A DNA stretch of 45,604 bases from Roseomonas xinghualingensis (GCF_025791835.1 NZ_JAOXLP010000026.1:1-45604), one strand, 5' to 3'. Positions 28,230 to 37,615 are shown, counted from the first letter of the stretch. The notes: generated by a model not told the origin, from the sequence alone. Numbers and translations are program-made.

Positions 28230-28810
28230 CATGACAAGGTCCGCCTTGCGCGACGCCAAGACCTCGTAGCCTCCGTGGGTCTTTAGCACCGTCTGCACAT
28301 GCGCGGCCGGACCGTTGAAGCTCTTACGCATAACTGTCGTGCCGAGCTCCAGATGGACGCGCGCACCCGCAAGCATGGCCACCATCAGCCCTCCAAGGCC
28401 GCAGCGAGCCGATCCCGCACGTCCGGCTGGATTGGCTCGGAGACCCGCAGCGTCCGGTCGCTCTGCAGCACCACCTCTACCATGGTCCGGCGCTAACAGG
28501 CTGCTTGGGATGGAGGAGTGCGGGGGGCTTCACCTCAGACGGCGCCTTGTCCACAAAGCGCACCGGCACCGGGGAGGATAGCCCCTCTAGCTCTGGCTAA
28601 ACCAGGCCTGGCATCGCCCCCGCGCCTGACGCCGCCACTCGACCAAAGGGTTCGGTGCACCCTGTGCCGGTCGGGCACCACCGCCAAAGACGTGGCAGGC
28701 CGCATCGCCTCCTCAACCAGCGCCAGCTTCTGCTTCGTCCTCCAGCGACGTCGCCGCTGCACCACGTTGATCACCTCGCCTCGTGAGCCGTTCAGCAATG
28801 CCCTCATCCC
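28230..28810 (-). pseudogene. Decayed IS66-family element (tnpA and tnpB remnants)
   Basis: On the minus strand the 28774-28630 stretch reads VINVVQRRRRWRTKQKLALV, like the N terminus of IS66 OrfA/TnpA. A second TnpA piece (28490-28387) reads VEVVLQSDRTLRVSEPIQPD and ends LEG-stop. The TnpA stop overlaps an ATG at 28385 by TGATG, as in IS66. The TnpB-like product that follows reads MLAGARVHLELGTTVMRKSF and loses similarity after about 50 residues. Frameshifts separate the pieces and tnpC is missing, so it is dead. It separates the MrcB-HNH gene from the Ham pair. Confidence 0.7.
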
Positions 28811-29245
28811 TATGCGTAAGGGCGACAATCGACATCGAGACCGCCCTTCAACTGAACAAGTCAGTTCACCCGCTTCAGGCACTACCAGGCAGTCAAAGGA
28901 ATACATTTACAGCGCAACTTTTACCCACAAAGCACCGCGCCAGCAGCCCCCTGGCAGCTATAAGAGCTTCAACGCCCTTCATACCTCCGGAGCGGTCGTG
29001 CATCTGTCAAGAACAACATCAAGGACGGTGCCTCAGCCTTTGATCGCTGTTGTTGCACCTGGAAGCAGACTACGAATTTGTGTTGACTACTGCCACCTTC
29101 GGAGGACGTTCGGCTTTGGCGGCAACATATTCGACACTACCGAGAACTTGTTGTGCGTCTGCATCGTAGCATTCCGGCTCATCTTGCCGACAGCAAACTG
29201 CTATAGGCCGTATTGGCTCGGAGTTGTTCGTCTGGCCTAAGTCTC
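28811..29245. other. Spacer between IS66 relic and hamB
   Basis: About 435 bases of lower-GC sequence with no recognisable coding frame, tRNA or repeat. No clear terminator of the ham operon stands out. Confidence 0.4.
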
Positions 29246-32200
29246 TTAGTTCAGGCCCATGAGTTCGCGCCAAACGATCCTCAAACTGCTTGCGGACATC
29301 CGAGTTTTGGCCGGCAATACAGCACGCCATTCATCCTCACCTAGGTCATTGATCCAGTTACGGACATCAGTATAAGAATTTGGCCTCGCCTTAGACTGGG
29401 ATTTCCACAGGTCGCCCATTCCCTCTGCCACTATTCGCGGAACACCGGCCATGCGGAGCCAAAGTGCCTCCACACTTCGAACGCCGAAGAAGATCATGGA
29501 CGGCACGTAAGCCGACGCATCGGTACGATCGTCTCTGCCCGTGCCAAGGCAAACGTTTCCGAGGGCGCCGAGACCCCAAGAGGCGTTTCCAAGCAAAGTT
29601 GAAAATAAGTACCGACTAAAGTTTGCGAGCTTCAGCTCGGAATCTGTCTCGTCCTGCTCATCATCATCTCCGGATGCAGAGGTTGAATAACGCTCAGCCA
29701 TTTCGGCCGGCGATGCGCCACTCACCCAATCACGTAGAATAGATGCAACACGAGCCGTATCGATTTGTCCACCGGCACCATCGCCAAGTTTCATTTCAGG
29801 CACGTCAGCGATCACCGCGATCTTCTGCCGAAGCGCTTCTATGTCCGATCCGAACAATGCGTCTGGGGACCAAGTTGAACGATCTCTGAGTTCGCGTTGC
29901 TCGCCAGCTTTCGCAGCTAAAAACAGAACGCTCGGCGTTGCGAAGCCAGTCGTGTCAGCAACTGCGATCATTCCGCGAGAGGTGTTTTTAGTCAGCTTGT
30001 TCACATAGCTTCGGCACAGTCCAACGAATCGTTCGAGCGCCTCCTCTTGAGTGCCATCGGCTTGATGATAAACAAGACTCGATCGGAGGATCGTCTCCAT
30101 CTCTTCAGCAACATCGCCATGATCAGCTGTGCGAACCGCATGCGCCAGGAACTGGAGCAATGATGATAGTTTTGGGAAGTTGCGGATTGCGGCCAGGTCG
30201 AATCGGTCGCCAATTTTATCGACGCTGGCGAGAAGTTCTGCTAGCTGACTAGAAATCGCTTTAGCTTCGCCGCGCAGAAATTCAACATACTCCAACTGCG
30301 CGGCCGCTGATGACGATGGAAATGCTACAATCCCCACTGTATCAACGAGCGTTCTCCCTGCTCTGCCAGCAATATTCCAGAAATCAGAATAGCTGAGCCG
30401 AGAGTCAACGCCCTTCCGCAGTGACTCGATGATAACGGTACTTATGGGGAAGTTAACCCCTTGGGCGAGGGTTGTCGTGCCACATACAATCTGGACTTCG
30501 CCAGCGCTAATTAGGCGCTCAACAAGCCACCGCGCTTCCTGAGACAAACCGGCGTGGTGATAAGCAACTCCGTGGAGGAGGCAATGGACCAGTGAGGTTT
30601 CTACTCCAGACTCTTCAACTAAGAATTCGCATACCGCTTTCAGGCGTGTTGATGCAGGACGTGGCGCACGCAGCGCTGCTATTTCTCGCGCACGCTTCAT
30701 TGCTGTGCCAGGGCCCCAGCAAAGTATTAGGACTGTGCCTCGTTCAGCTAACGCGATCGCCGTCGCGCGGGTGAGACTTTTCTTGCTCAAAGGGACTGGC
30801 ACAAGGTCGCGGCCGCCAATTGGAATGATAGTTCCTGGGCGCACAGCCGCGTTGTCTACTGACGGCAGAGCTTCAAGTACGAGCTGGCGATTACCGCCTC
30901 TTCCAGCGGCTTTTGATCCGGCAACGATTTTTCGGCTAGGCTGCCAGTGTATCTGGATCGGGGGAAGGCCGCGCGTATCTCCTAGCCAGGTCACGAGTTC
31001 CTGCCCGTTTGGCAAAAATGGCGAGAGCAATAGGAAGCGGGTGTTCCGCCGCTCACGTTTTAGCATTCCGAGTAGAAGCTCCAGCCGGGCTCCACGCAAA
31101 CCATCTTGGAGGTTATGAGCCTCGTCGGCCACCACTAACGAAAGGGTACGTACCGATGGGTGATCAACGCGGATCAGCAGATCAAGCTTCTCTGGGGTAA
31201 CAACAAGCACATCGATTCCGGCGTCGAGAAATGCGTTCTCGGTGGGGTCCATCTCAAAGGCCGGGACTGCCTGTTCAACCTTGTAGCCAAGAACGCTAAA
31301 ATCACGGCGCAACTCAAATGTTATCTGATTTGCAAGCGCCCTTGTGGGAACGACATAAGCCACGACACCTTGCGAGCTAAAGGCCTTTGTTTGCACAATC
31401 GAAAATTTGGCGAGCAATGTCTTGCCGGCACTGGTCGGCATTTCAACGATGATGGCGCGCTGATACGGGTCGAGCAGATTTCTCCTTAGGGCTTCCTGCT
31501 GGCTTGGCCAGAGCTCAAATACTGGCCGATCCTGCTCGATTAAGCTCTGCCCAAAGGACCTGACCGACTCTGGCAAGCCTTCCAAATGGGTCCACAGAGA
31601 ATTGCGCACGAGCTCTCGTGTTCCGCCCCACAGCAGATCCACAAAATGATTATTCTGTTGTTCCATTGCGAAACCAAAGGCCTCAACAGCCTGACGCCGA
31701 TGACGATCCAGGCGGAGAAGAGTTTCGGCACTTCCGCTGCCGCCGTCACTTAGGTAATCACCTACGGAAGTTACCATCTGCGCCAGGTGGTAAAATCCAA
31801 CAAGCTGAACGGCTTGCCTCGCCTGCTCGTGTTCGCCCTCCAGGCGATCAAGATAAACGTCTTCAAACTGAGCCTGCGCCACGCGCAACCCGTTCATTGC
31901 GTCTAATGCGCTCTGGACGTCAGACCAGCCCCCGTCTTTACGCACTAGACTCACGAACGCTATGGCAATGTGAGTAACAACCTGCTGCAACCAGTCATTT
32001 TCGGTTGTCAGCTCCAGGTCGAAGCGGCGTAGCTGTAGACGTACCTCAGCTAAGCTTGATCCAAGCAGTCCACATGTAGCCAGCCGAAACGCCAAGGCTA
32101 GCCGCGCGGGCAAGATTCCGTCGATTAGATCGGCCGACGGCGACACGTAAACATGGTTCTGTGACGCCGTACCTTTCGTCTTTTTGCCGAGTTCGAGCTT

Positions 32201-32500
32201 CGGGTCTGTTTTTGGATTGAGACCTTGGACTGTAATCGCCCACCAGCAGTCCGCGGCGCTTCTGAAAATCTCTCGGTACGGCTCGGCAACCCCGTCAACC
32301 TCACGACGATGAGTACGCAGGACGGCTAGCCCTTGCGCTTCGAAGGTAAAACCTATTCTAACTAGGCGATTGAGCTTGGTGACATCTTCCTGCAGGCCTT
32401 GCTTACTTATGTCTGCCGCGACAGCTGATTCGCGCGCAGTTGTTGCTGTTCCGGCGAGGTCGAGTTTCTGAACTGCTTCGGAAAGGAGCGAGACGCTCAT
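29246..32500 (-). CDS. hamB: Ski2-like DEAH helicase, HamB of a Hachiman-type defence system
   Basis: The 1084-residue superfamily 2 helicase starts at ATG 32500 (MSVSLLSEAV), overlapping the hamA stop by ATGA. A helical N-terminal region of about 320 residues precedes the helicase core. The core has a Q-like WPSQQEAL, Walker A MPTSAGKT (354-361), motif Ia PTRALANQ, Walker B VVADEAHN (457-464) and motif VI FWNIAGRAGR. Motif III reads LLSPFLPN in place of the usual S-A-T. Helical and winged-helix regions follow. Partnered with a DUF1837-type nuclease, this fits HamB (also AbpB), which senses damaged or phage DNA and releases HamA. Confidence 0.82.
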   Translation of the reverse strand: MSVSLLSEAVQKLDLAGTATTARESAVAADISKQGLQEDVTKLNRLVRIGFTFEAQGLAVLRTHRREVDGVAEPYREIFRSAADCWWAITVQGLNPKTDPKLELGKKTKGTASQNHVYVSPSADLIDGILPARLALAFRLATCGLLGSSLAEVRLQLRRFDLELTTENDWLQQVVTHIAIAFVSLVRKDGGWSDVQSALDAMNGLRVAQAQFEDVYLDRLEGEHEQARQAVQLVGFYHLAQMVTSVGDYLSDGGSGSAETLLRLDRHRRQAVEAFGFAMEQQNNHFVDLLWGGTRELVRNSLWTHLEGLPESVRSFGQSLIEQDRPVFELWPSQQEALRRNLLDPYQRAIIVEMPTSAGKTLLAKFSIVQTKAFSSQGVVAYVVPTRALANQITFELRRDFSVLGYKVEQAVPAFEMDPTENAFLDAGIDVLVVTPEKLDLLIRVDHPSVRTLSLVVADEAHNLQDGLRGARLELLLGMLKRERRNTRFLLLSPFLPNGQELVTWLGDTRGLPPIQIHWQPSRKIVAGSKAAGRGGNRQLVLEALPSVDNAAVRPGTIIPIGGRDLVPVPLSKKSLTRATAIALAERGTVLILCWGPGTAMKRAREIAALRAPRPASTRLKAVCEFLVEESGVETSLVHCLLHGVAYHHAGLSQEARWLVERLISAGEVQIVCGTTTLAQGVNFPISTVIIESLRKGVDSRLSYSDFWNIAGRAGRTLVDTVGIVAFPSSSAAAQLEYVEFLRGEAKAISSQLAELLASVDKIGDRFDLAAIRNFPKLSSLLQFLAHAVRTADHGDVAEEMETILRSSLVYHQADGTQEEALERFVGLCRSYVNKLTKNTSRGMIAVADTTGFATPSVLFLAAKAGEQRELRDRSTWSPDALFGSDIEALRQKIAVIADVPEMKLGDGAGGQIDTARVASILRDWVSGASPAEMAERYSTSASGDDDEQDETDSELKLANFSRYLFSTLLGNASWGLGALGNVCLGTGRDDRTDASAYVPSMIFFGVRSVEALWLRMAGVPRIVAEGMGDLWKSQSKARPNSYTDVRNWINDLGEDEWRAVLPAKTRMSASSLRIVWRELMGLN

Positions 32501-33333
32501 TGCGCCCGTCTCTTCTCGACCAGGTCGCCCCATTTCGCGAGAATTTCGTCCATGGTGCCTGGAAGGTTGATAACTACAAAGCGGATGGTGCCCGGGGCGA
32601 AATCGGTTGGAGACCCTTTGAAGGTGCCGAAATCACTAGGGGAGTGGCGCTCCTTTGGGCGTACTAGAATACAAGAGCTAATGATGTCCACGGACTCCCA
32701 GGCGGCGTGCTCAAGGTATATCGCAGCAGAAAAATAAAGCGCCTGGAGGCGTTCGTCCTTTGCTCTGCGACCGCAGTCCAGAATCTTTCCTACTGTAAAT
32801 TCTAGCTCGCTAAGGTGACCAATATGTTGTGCGCGCATGCAGTCAGCGCCGGCGTCAACCACGCCGGGAGGCTTGGGGCGAAGATCTTGGTCCGAAAATT
32901 TGATTTCGGATAGCACCACCTTCAACTTCGCTCCTTCTTCGATGCCGATAGCGTCAATACCGCGCCCTGGAAGCTTTACCAGTTCTCGATCACGAACGAG
33001 CTTGTAGCCGATGAGTGTATCGTATTTATCCTCCAAGAGGAGGTACCCGGCTACTTCGCTTAAGTCTGATCTTGAGATGCCGAGGGGACCGAGACCCTGA
33101 CTGGGAACAGGCACCAGGGCCTTCGCGAGACGCTTCTGTATCGACGCGGTGTCGACAATGCCTATACCAGCCAAGCTGAGGCCGGCGGGCAGCGGTGCGG
33201 CACATTCCGTCCTGAGGGTGACGTAGGAGTCGGCGACTTCGTCCAGCCAGGATAGCAGATCGGACGGCTCGCAAACGACGTAGGAATGGACGTCAATGAC
33301 CTGGTGAGAGGTTTCGTTCAGTAGCTTACTCAT
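32497..33333 (-). CDS. hamA: DUF1837-type nuclease, HamA of a Hachiman-type defence system
   Basis: I chose ATG 33333 (MSKLLNETSH, 278 residues); a GTG at 33348 is an alternative and neither has a strong ribosome binding site. The middle of the protein has a PD-(D/E)xK nuclease pattern: Glu93 in LSEVAGYLLL, Asp127 in GRGIDAIGIE, and Glu143-x-Lys145 in VLSEIKFSD. This matches DUF1837/HamA (AbpA), the effector of the Hachiman anti-phage pair. hamA is first in the operon and its stop overlaps the hamB start. Family assignment is from motif and partner, not from a search. Confidence 0.78.
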   Translation of the reverse strand: MSKLLNETSHQVIDVHSYVVCEPSDLLSWLDEVADSYVTLRTECAAPLPAGLSLAGIGIVDTASIQKRLAKALVPVPSQGLGPLGISRSDLSEVAGYLLLEDKYDTLIGYKLVRDRELVKLPGRGIDAIGIEEGAKLKVVLSEIKFSDQDLRPKPPGVVDAGADCMRAQHIGHLSELEFTVGKILDCGRRAKDERLQALYFSAAIYLEHAAWESVDIISSCILVRPKERHSPSDFGTFKGSPTDFAPGTIRFVVINLPGTMDEILAKWGDLVEKRRAQ

Positions 33334-33651
33334 GCAGCTAACCGACACGCCTCATGGCAGCAACACAGCAGGAGGGCGTGCCTTAACCCTCGCGCTCCGG
33401 TAGCAGGAATCTGCTCGTAACGAAGTTTTAGCCGATCTGGCCGCTGTGGGAAGGGAACGCTCTCGGAAAAGAGAGGTCTGACTGGCTCGGCACTGTGGGT
33501 GACCCTGGATCCTGCGAGTTGGACTCGGACTCACTTGCAGTGGGTCATTCCACCTCACCAGAACGCTGACGGGCATTCTTAGCGACACTCAGCCAGCGAG
33601 GTTGTCCTTGGTAGACCTCGGCAGCGTGATGGATGTGCCTCCTGTGAGGCT
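33334..33651. other. Upstream region of hamA at the island's right end
   Basis: No gene recognised. This 318-base stretch should hold the hamAB promoter on the minus strand, but I see no clear -35/-10 pair. Confidence 0.4.
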
Positions 33652-33672
33652 AAGGGTCCGCTAGGGGTCCGC
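33652..33672 (+). repeat. Right-end direct repeats, putative integrase arm sites
   Basis: AAGGGTCCGC (33652-33661) and AGGGGTCCGC (33663-33672) are same-orientation repeats 11 bp apart. They match the left-end pair at 21185 and 21196 in sequence, orientation and spacing, and lie about 95 bases inside attR. Confidence 0.6.
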
Positions 33673-33750
33673 CGCAAGAACTGGTGGAAATTCCATTAAC
33701 CCAACTGGGCCGCTCAGCCGCTAATTTTACTAAGTTCTTCAAAGCAGAGG

Positions 33751-33801
33751 AATGGTGCCCAGGAGTGGAATCGAACCACCGACACTGCGATTTTCAGTCG
33801 C
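33751..33801. repeat. attR: island-side copy of the tRNA-Phe 3' part
   Basis: The right copy of the 51-bp repeat at 21020-21070, with a 35-bp perfect core at 33767-33801. It lies inside the intact tRNA-Phe gene and restores its 3' half from the anticodon stem onward, so the functional tRNA now carries an island-supplied 3' end. Confidence 0.85.
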
Positions 33802-33828
33802 ATGCTCTACCAACTGAGCTACCTGGGC
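33753..33828 (-). tRNA. tRNA-Phe (anticodon GAA)
   Basis: This 76-base gene has acceptor GCCCAGG/CCTGGGC, encoded CCA (complement of 33753-33755) and anticodon loop CTGAAAA with GAA at 33793-33795. It follows yacG on the same strand by 76 bases. Its 3' half is the island attR. Confidence 0.96.
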
Positions 33829-33904
33829 CCAAGCTAGCGGCGAGCGCCGCCGGTAGAGTGAGCGGGGGGATAAACGATGAGCGGAGGCCTGTCCAGGGGG
33901 CGCG

Positions 33905-34078
33905 TCATCGTTCCGCGTCTTCATCCTCTTCGCCGGCGGGCTGGCCCGGAATGGCATAGGTTCCCCCTATCCAGCGGCCGAGATCCACGTTGCGGCAGCG
34001 GGCGGAGCAGAAGGGGCGCGTCGCCGGTTGCGCGGGCTTGCCGCAGACGGGGCAGGCTTTGGGCGTATCAGCGGGCAC
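33905..34078 (-). CDS. yacG: DNA gyrase inhibitor/zinc-binding protein YacG
   Basis: The 57-residue protein has the family zinc site Cys9-x2-Cys12 and Cys24-x3-Cys28 ([15 protein letters not shown]) followed by [15 protein letters not shown]. YacG binds GyrB and inhibits gyrase in E. coli. The start is GTG 34078, overlapping the end of the ribonuclease gene in another frame. The acidic tail EEDEDAER is common in the family. It is too short for many gene callers. Confidence 0.9.
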   Translation of the reverse strand: MPADTPKACPVCGKPAQPATRPFCSARCRNVDLGRWIGGTYAIPGQPAGEEDEDAER

Positions 34079-35198
34079 GGGGCAGGGCGTCCTCGATAAC
34101 TTCCTCGCCCGGCGCCAGGGCCGGGTCGCTTGACAAGGAAATGGGATGGGCGGCGAGGGCGGAGAAGTCCTCCAGCGTTCCCGGAAGATCCCGGAGCGCC
34201 GCCAGCACGCGCGGATGCCCGCGCAGGGCCAGGGCCGCACCAGGACGGGCATTTGCCTCCCGCGCAGCACGGCGCAGCGCCGCGAGGCCGTGGGTGAGCG
34301 GGCAGGGCGGATGCCCCAGTACCTCATGCAGCGGCGGGTGAGTGCGTGTCCGCACCATCTCCATCAGGCCCAGGCCCGTCAGCCCCACCACCCGCAGCAG
34401 CGGATCCGCGCCTGCGGCCGAGCGGAGCGCCGGCAACAGCGCCGCGCGGGATTTCGCGGAACCGCCCGCAAGATCCAGGAGAATCGGGCCGGCGAGATGG
34501 CGCAGCCGAATCTGCCGGACCGCCTCGGCCAGCGCGGCGGCATTCACCCCGCGATGGGCGCCCGAATCGCGGCCGGCGGCGGCGCCGGTGTCCACGTCCA
34601 GGGCGGTCAGTGCCGGGGTGGGATGAATCAGCAGGCGCCCACCGCCCGGCAAGGGGACCTCTGGTGATCCAAGCTGCTCGAAGGCGGCTTCCACGGCTTC
34701 GTCGAAGGCCGGATGCGGCAGCAGGCGCACGCGGTCCGCGCCCAGGACCTGCCGCAGCCGGGCCGCTTCGACGGCATGATCAGAGGAAACCAGGATGCCG
34801 GGATGGGAGGCGGCCAGGCGCAACGCGGCATCGGGGCCACGGCGCAGCAGGCGGGGCGGGCCCTCGCGCGGCAGGTCCTTGGGCAGGCCGGTGCCCGCCA
34901 GGCGCGGTCCCTTGCCGCCCTGTGCCGCACGTGTGACGCGGAGCGGAAGGAAGGTTCCCTCTGTCAGCCCCTCAGCGCCCTGGGCATCCGGCAGGAAGCC
35001 ACTGACACCACCCTCCAGTGCCACGAATGCGCCGGACAGGGCCGGGACGCGCGTGGCGATGCGGCCGATATGGATGTCGCCCACCCCATCAGGGCGTGCG
35101 GGGCGTTCGATGAAGGCGGCCTGCAACGCGCCATCCCGCCAGAGCGCCACGCGGCGCTCCCCGGGTGAGGTGGAGACGAGGATGGAAGCATCGGACAT
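34068..35198 (-). CDS. rng: Ribonuclease E/G family protein
   Basis: The 376-residue protein has the N-terminal S1-like part ([24 protein letters not shown] with GFLPDA), then the catalytic DNase I-like domain with the metal-binding aspartates in [10 protein letters not shown] and PILLDLAGG. It lacks a clear zinc-link CxxC and the long C-terminal scaffold, so it is closer to the short RNase G-like form common between maf and yacG in alphaproteobacteria. It would act in rRNA/mRNA processing. It may be a catalytically reduced paralogue. Confidence 0.85.
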   Translation of the reverse strand: MSDASILVSTSPGERRVALWRDGALQAAFIERPARPDGVGDIHIGRIATRVPALSGAFVALEGGVSGFLPDAQGAEGLTEGTFLPLRVTRAAQGGKGPRLAGTGLPKDLPREGPPRLLRRGPDAALRLAASHPGILVSSDHAVEAARLRQVLGADRVRLLPHPAFDEAVEAAFEQLGSPEVPLPGGGRLLIHPTPALTALDVDTGAAAGRDSGAHRGVNAAALAEAVRQIRLRHLAGPILLDLAGGSAKSRAALLPALRSAAGADPLLRVVGLTGLGLMEMVRTRTHPPLHEVLGHPPCPLTHGLAALRRAAREANARPGAALALRGHPRVLAALRDLPGTLEDFSALAAHPISLSSDPALAPGEEVIEDALPRAR

Positions 35199-35233
35199 GG
35201 CGGGCTACCGCGCGGCGGCGCGGAGGCCGTGGT

Positions 35234-35860
35234 TCACGGCCGAAGCCACCCCACGCCCCGCAGAAGCTGCGCTGTCTCAAAGAGCGGCAGCCCCACCACA
35301 TTGGAATGGCTGCCCGAGAGGAAGCGGACGAAGACTTCCGCCCGCTGGTGGATGGCATAGCCACCGGCCTTGCCCTCCCACTCGCCGCTGGCGACGTAAT
35401 CCTCGGCCTGTGCATCGGTCAGGCGCTGGAAGGCGACGGTGGTCTCCACCAACCTTGTCCGCAGCGTGCCGTCGGGCGTGATCAGCGCCACCCCCGTGGT
35501 CACGCGGTGCCGGCGGCCGGAAAGGAGATCCAGGAAGCGCCGGGCCTCGGCGGCATCGGCGGGCTTGCCCAGGATCCGGCGGCCGACCCCGACCACCGTA
35601 TCCGCGGCCAGCACCAGGGAGGCGGGGGCGCGGGACGCGACGGCCTCGGCTTTGGCTCGGGCCAGGCGGAGGGCAAGCTGGCGCGGCAACTCCGCCTTGC
35701 GCGGCGTTTCATCCACATTGGCGGGTTCGACGCGGTCTGGCTGGATGCCCAGCCGGGCCAGCAAATCCAGGCGGCGCGGGCTGGCGCTGGCGAGAACGAG
35801 GGGCAGACGAGGGGCACCGGCCACGGAGGCGGCCGGCCCTTCGCTCAAGGCGAGGTTCAC
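35234..35860 (-). CDS. maf: Maf-family nucleoside triphosphate pyrophosphatase
   Basis: The 208-residue protein starts at GTG 35860, overlapping the infA stop (AAGTGA). It has the Maf signatures [12 protein letters not shown] at the N terminus, [16 protein letters not shown] with the catalytic aspartate, and [12 protein letters not shown] near the C terminus. Maf proteins hydrolyse non-canonical or modified dNTP/NTPs to monophosphates. It is part of the infA-maf-rng-yacG run. Confidence 0.93.
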   Translation of the reverse strand: MNLALSEGPAASVAGAPRLPLVLASASPRRLDLLARLGIQPDRVEPANVDETPRKAELPRQLALRLARAKAEAVASRAPASLVLAADTVVGVGRRILGKPADAAEARRFLDLLSGRRHRVTTGVALITPDGTLRTRLVETTVAFQRLTDAQAEDYVASGEWEGKAGGYAIHQRAEVFVRFLSGSHSNVVGLPLFETAQLLRGVGWLRP

Positions 35861-36075
35861 TTGAAGCGGAACGTGATCCGGCCCTTGGTCAGGTCATAGG
35901 GCGTCATCTCGACATTCACCCGGTCCCCGGCCAGCACGCGGATGCGGTTCTTGCGCATCTTCCCGCTGGTATGGGCCAGAACCATGTGCTCGTTGTCGAG
36001 CTTCACGCGGAACATGGCGTTGGGCAGCAGCTCCACCACCTGGCCGCTGAACTCGATCATGTCTTCCTTCGACAT
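35857..36075 (-). CDS. infA: Translation initiation factor IF-1
   Basis: The 72-residue OB-fold protein is full length. It begins [20 protein letters not shown] and contains [20 protein letters not shown] and [18 protein letters not shown], the standard IF-1 sequence. It binds the ribosomal A site during initiation. It leads the infA-maf-rng-yacG group after a 244-base gap from hisD. Confidence 0.97.
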   Translation of the reverse strand: MSKEDMIEFSGQVVELLPNAMFRVKLDNEHMVLAHTSGKMRKNRIRVLAGDRVNVEMTPYDLTKGRITFRFK

Positions 36076-36319
36076 GCGTATCCTTCATCTCATCGCGGGG
36101 GCGCCGCGACCCCGCATGGATGAAGGGGCGGCGCATGATCAGCGGGCAGCGCGGATGCGCGTCCGGCCCGGCACGCGGAAAGGCGCGGTCCCGGAAGGGG
36201 ATCGCGCATTGTGTGTCAGAGCGAGCGGAACATGATGCTCCGGGCCGTCCCGGTCAAGGAAACGGCCCGTTCAAGCGCGGAATGGTGCTCCGCGATGCGC
36301 CTGTGCCTCACCTTCGCTC

Positions 36320-37615
36320 TCACGGAAGGCCGATTCGCTGGGCAATGCTCCGCGCATGGGCCTCAAGCCCCTCGGCACGGGCCAGGGCCACGGCGGCGGG
36401 GCCTGTGGCGCGGAGCCCTGCTTCCTCGGCGGCGATCCAGGTGGTGCGCTTGAGGAAGTCGAAGACGGAAAGTCCCGAGGCGAAGCGCGCCGTCCGCCCG
36501 GTGGGCAGCACATGGTTCGGGCCGGCCACATAGTCGCCCAGCGCCTCCGGGCACCAGGGGCCGAGGAAGGCTGCCCCGGCATGGCGGATCCGGGCGAAGA
36601 GGCCGGCGGGGTCCGCCACCATCACCTGCAGGTGCTCCGGCGCCAGCCGGTCGGTCAGGGCTGCGCCTTCCGTCCAGTCCCGCACCAGGATCACGGCACC
36701 ATGGCGCGCCCAGGATTCGCCGGCGATGGCCGCGCGGGGGAGGGTGGCGAGCGCCGCCTCCACCGCCGCCGGCATGGCATCGGCCAGGGCGGCGCTGTCG
36801 GTGATCAGGATGGACTGGGCGGCTTCGTCATGCTCGGCCTGGGCCATCAGGTCCATGGCGATGCGCGCCGGGTCCTGGTCACCATTGGCCAGCACCACCA
36901 CCTCGGAGGGGCCGGCGATGGAATCGATGCCCACCCGGCCAAAGACCTGGCGCTTGGCCTCGGCGACATAGGCGTTGCCGGGGCCGGTGATCTTGTCCAC
37001 GGGCGCGATGCTCCGCGTGCCCCAGGCCAGGGCCGCCACCGCCTGGGCGCCACCGATACGCCACACCTCGGTGACGCCCGCGCGATGCGCGGCGGCGAGG
37101 ACCAGCGGGTTGATTTCGCCGTCCGGCGTCGGCACCGCCACCGCCACGCGCGGCACCCCCGCCACGCGGGCCGGGATGGCGTTCATCAGCACGGAAGAGG
37201 GGTAGGCGGCCTTTCCACCCGGCACATAGAGGCCAGCCGCATCCACGGCGCCCCAACGCATGCCGAGGGTCAGCCCGGCCGGGTCCGGCACGGTGATGTC
37301 GGCAGGCATCTGGGCGCGGTGGAAAGCCTCGATCCGGGTCGCGGCCGTGTCCAGCGCCGCCATCAGCCCGGATGGGATGGAGGCACGGGCGGTCTCGATC
37401 TCCTCGGGCGTCACCCGCAACGCGGCGGCGTCGAGGGGCTGCCAGCGGTCGAAGCGGGCGGTGAGGTCCAGCAGGGCGGCATCGCCCTCGGCACGCACCC
37501 GGGCGATGATTTCGGCCACCACCCCATCCACCCGGGCGGTGGTTTCGCGAGCCGTATCCAGAAGAGCGAGGAAATCCGCCTCGAAGCCGGGCTCGCGCGT
37601 ATCCAGTCGCTTCAC
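36320..37615 (-). CDS. hisD: Histidinol dehydrogenase
   Basis: The 431-residue enzyme performs the last two steps of histidine synthesis, L-histidinol to L-histidine. Visible signatures are YVPGGKAAYPSSVLMNAIPA, GPGNAYVAEAK, the zinc/catalytic segment MAQAEHDEAAQS and GPNHVLPTGRTARF, with ligand and acid-base residues intact. The start ATG 37615 overlaps the hisG stop (ATGA). A weak 8-bp hairpin (36241-36269) lies downstream. Confidence 0.96.
   Translation of the reverse strand: MKRLDTREPGFEADFLALLDTARETTARVDGVVAEIIARVRAEGDAALLDLTARFDRWQPLDAAALRVTPEEIETARASIPSGLMAALDTAATRIEAFHRAQMPADITVPDPAGLTLGMRWGAVDAAGLYVPGGKAAYPSSVLMNAIPARVAGVPRVAVAVPTPDGEINPLVLAAAHRAGVTEVWRIGGAQAVAALAWGTRSIAPVDKITGPGNAYVAEAKRQVFGRVGIDSIAGPSEVVVLANGDQDPARIAMDLMAQAEHDEAAQSILITDSAALADAMPAAVEAALATLPRAAIAGESWARHGAVILVRDWTEGAALTDRLAPEHLQVMVADPAGLFARIRHAGAAFLGPWCPEALGDYVAGPNHVLPTGRTARFASGLSVFDFLKRTTWIAAEEAGLRATGPAAVALARAEGLEAHARSIAQRIGLP

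Larger units (their letters stand above)
21071..33801. mobile_element. 12.7 kb genomic island integrated at tRNA-Phe(GAA)
   Basis: The island runs between the displaced tRNA fragment and the intact tRNA-Phe. It has a tyrosine integrase at the left end, an AlpA-like regulator and a primase-polymerase/RepA-like ATPase. Its cargo is an MrcB-HNH nuclease and a HamAB pair, and it includes a decayed IS66 element. Paired short direct repeats lie inside both ends. No capsid, tail, conjugation or mobilisation gene is visible, so it resembles a satellite-like or phage-inducible island or a mobilisable defence island. Integrase-distal sequence from about 26.6 kb is less GC-rich than the flanking chromosome. 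Confidence 0.88.

Noticed and set aside
36241..36269. Terminator of hisD
   Set aside because: An 8-bp stem exists (CGGGCCGT/ACGGCCCG) but it lacks a U-tract on both strands and lies 50 bases past the stop; not strong enough to list.
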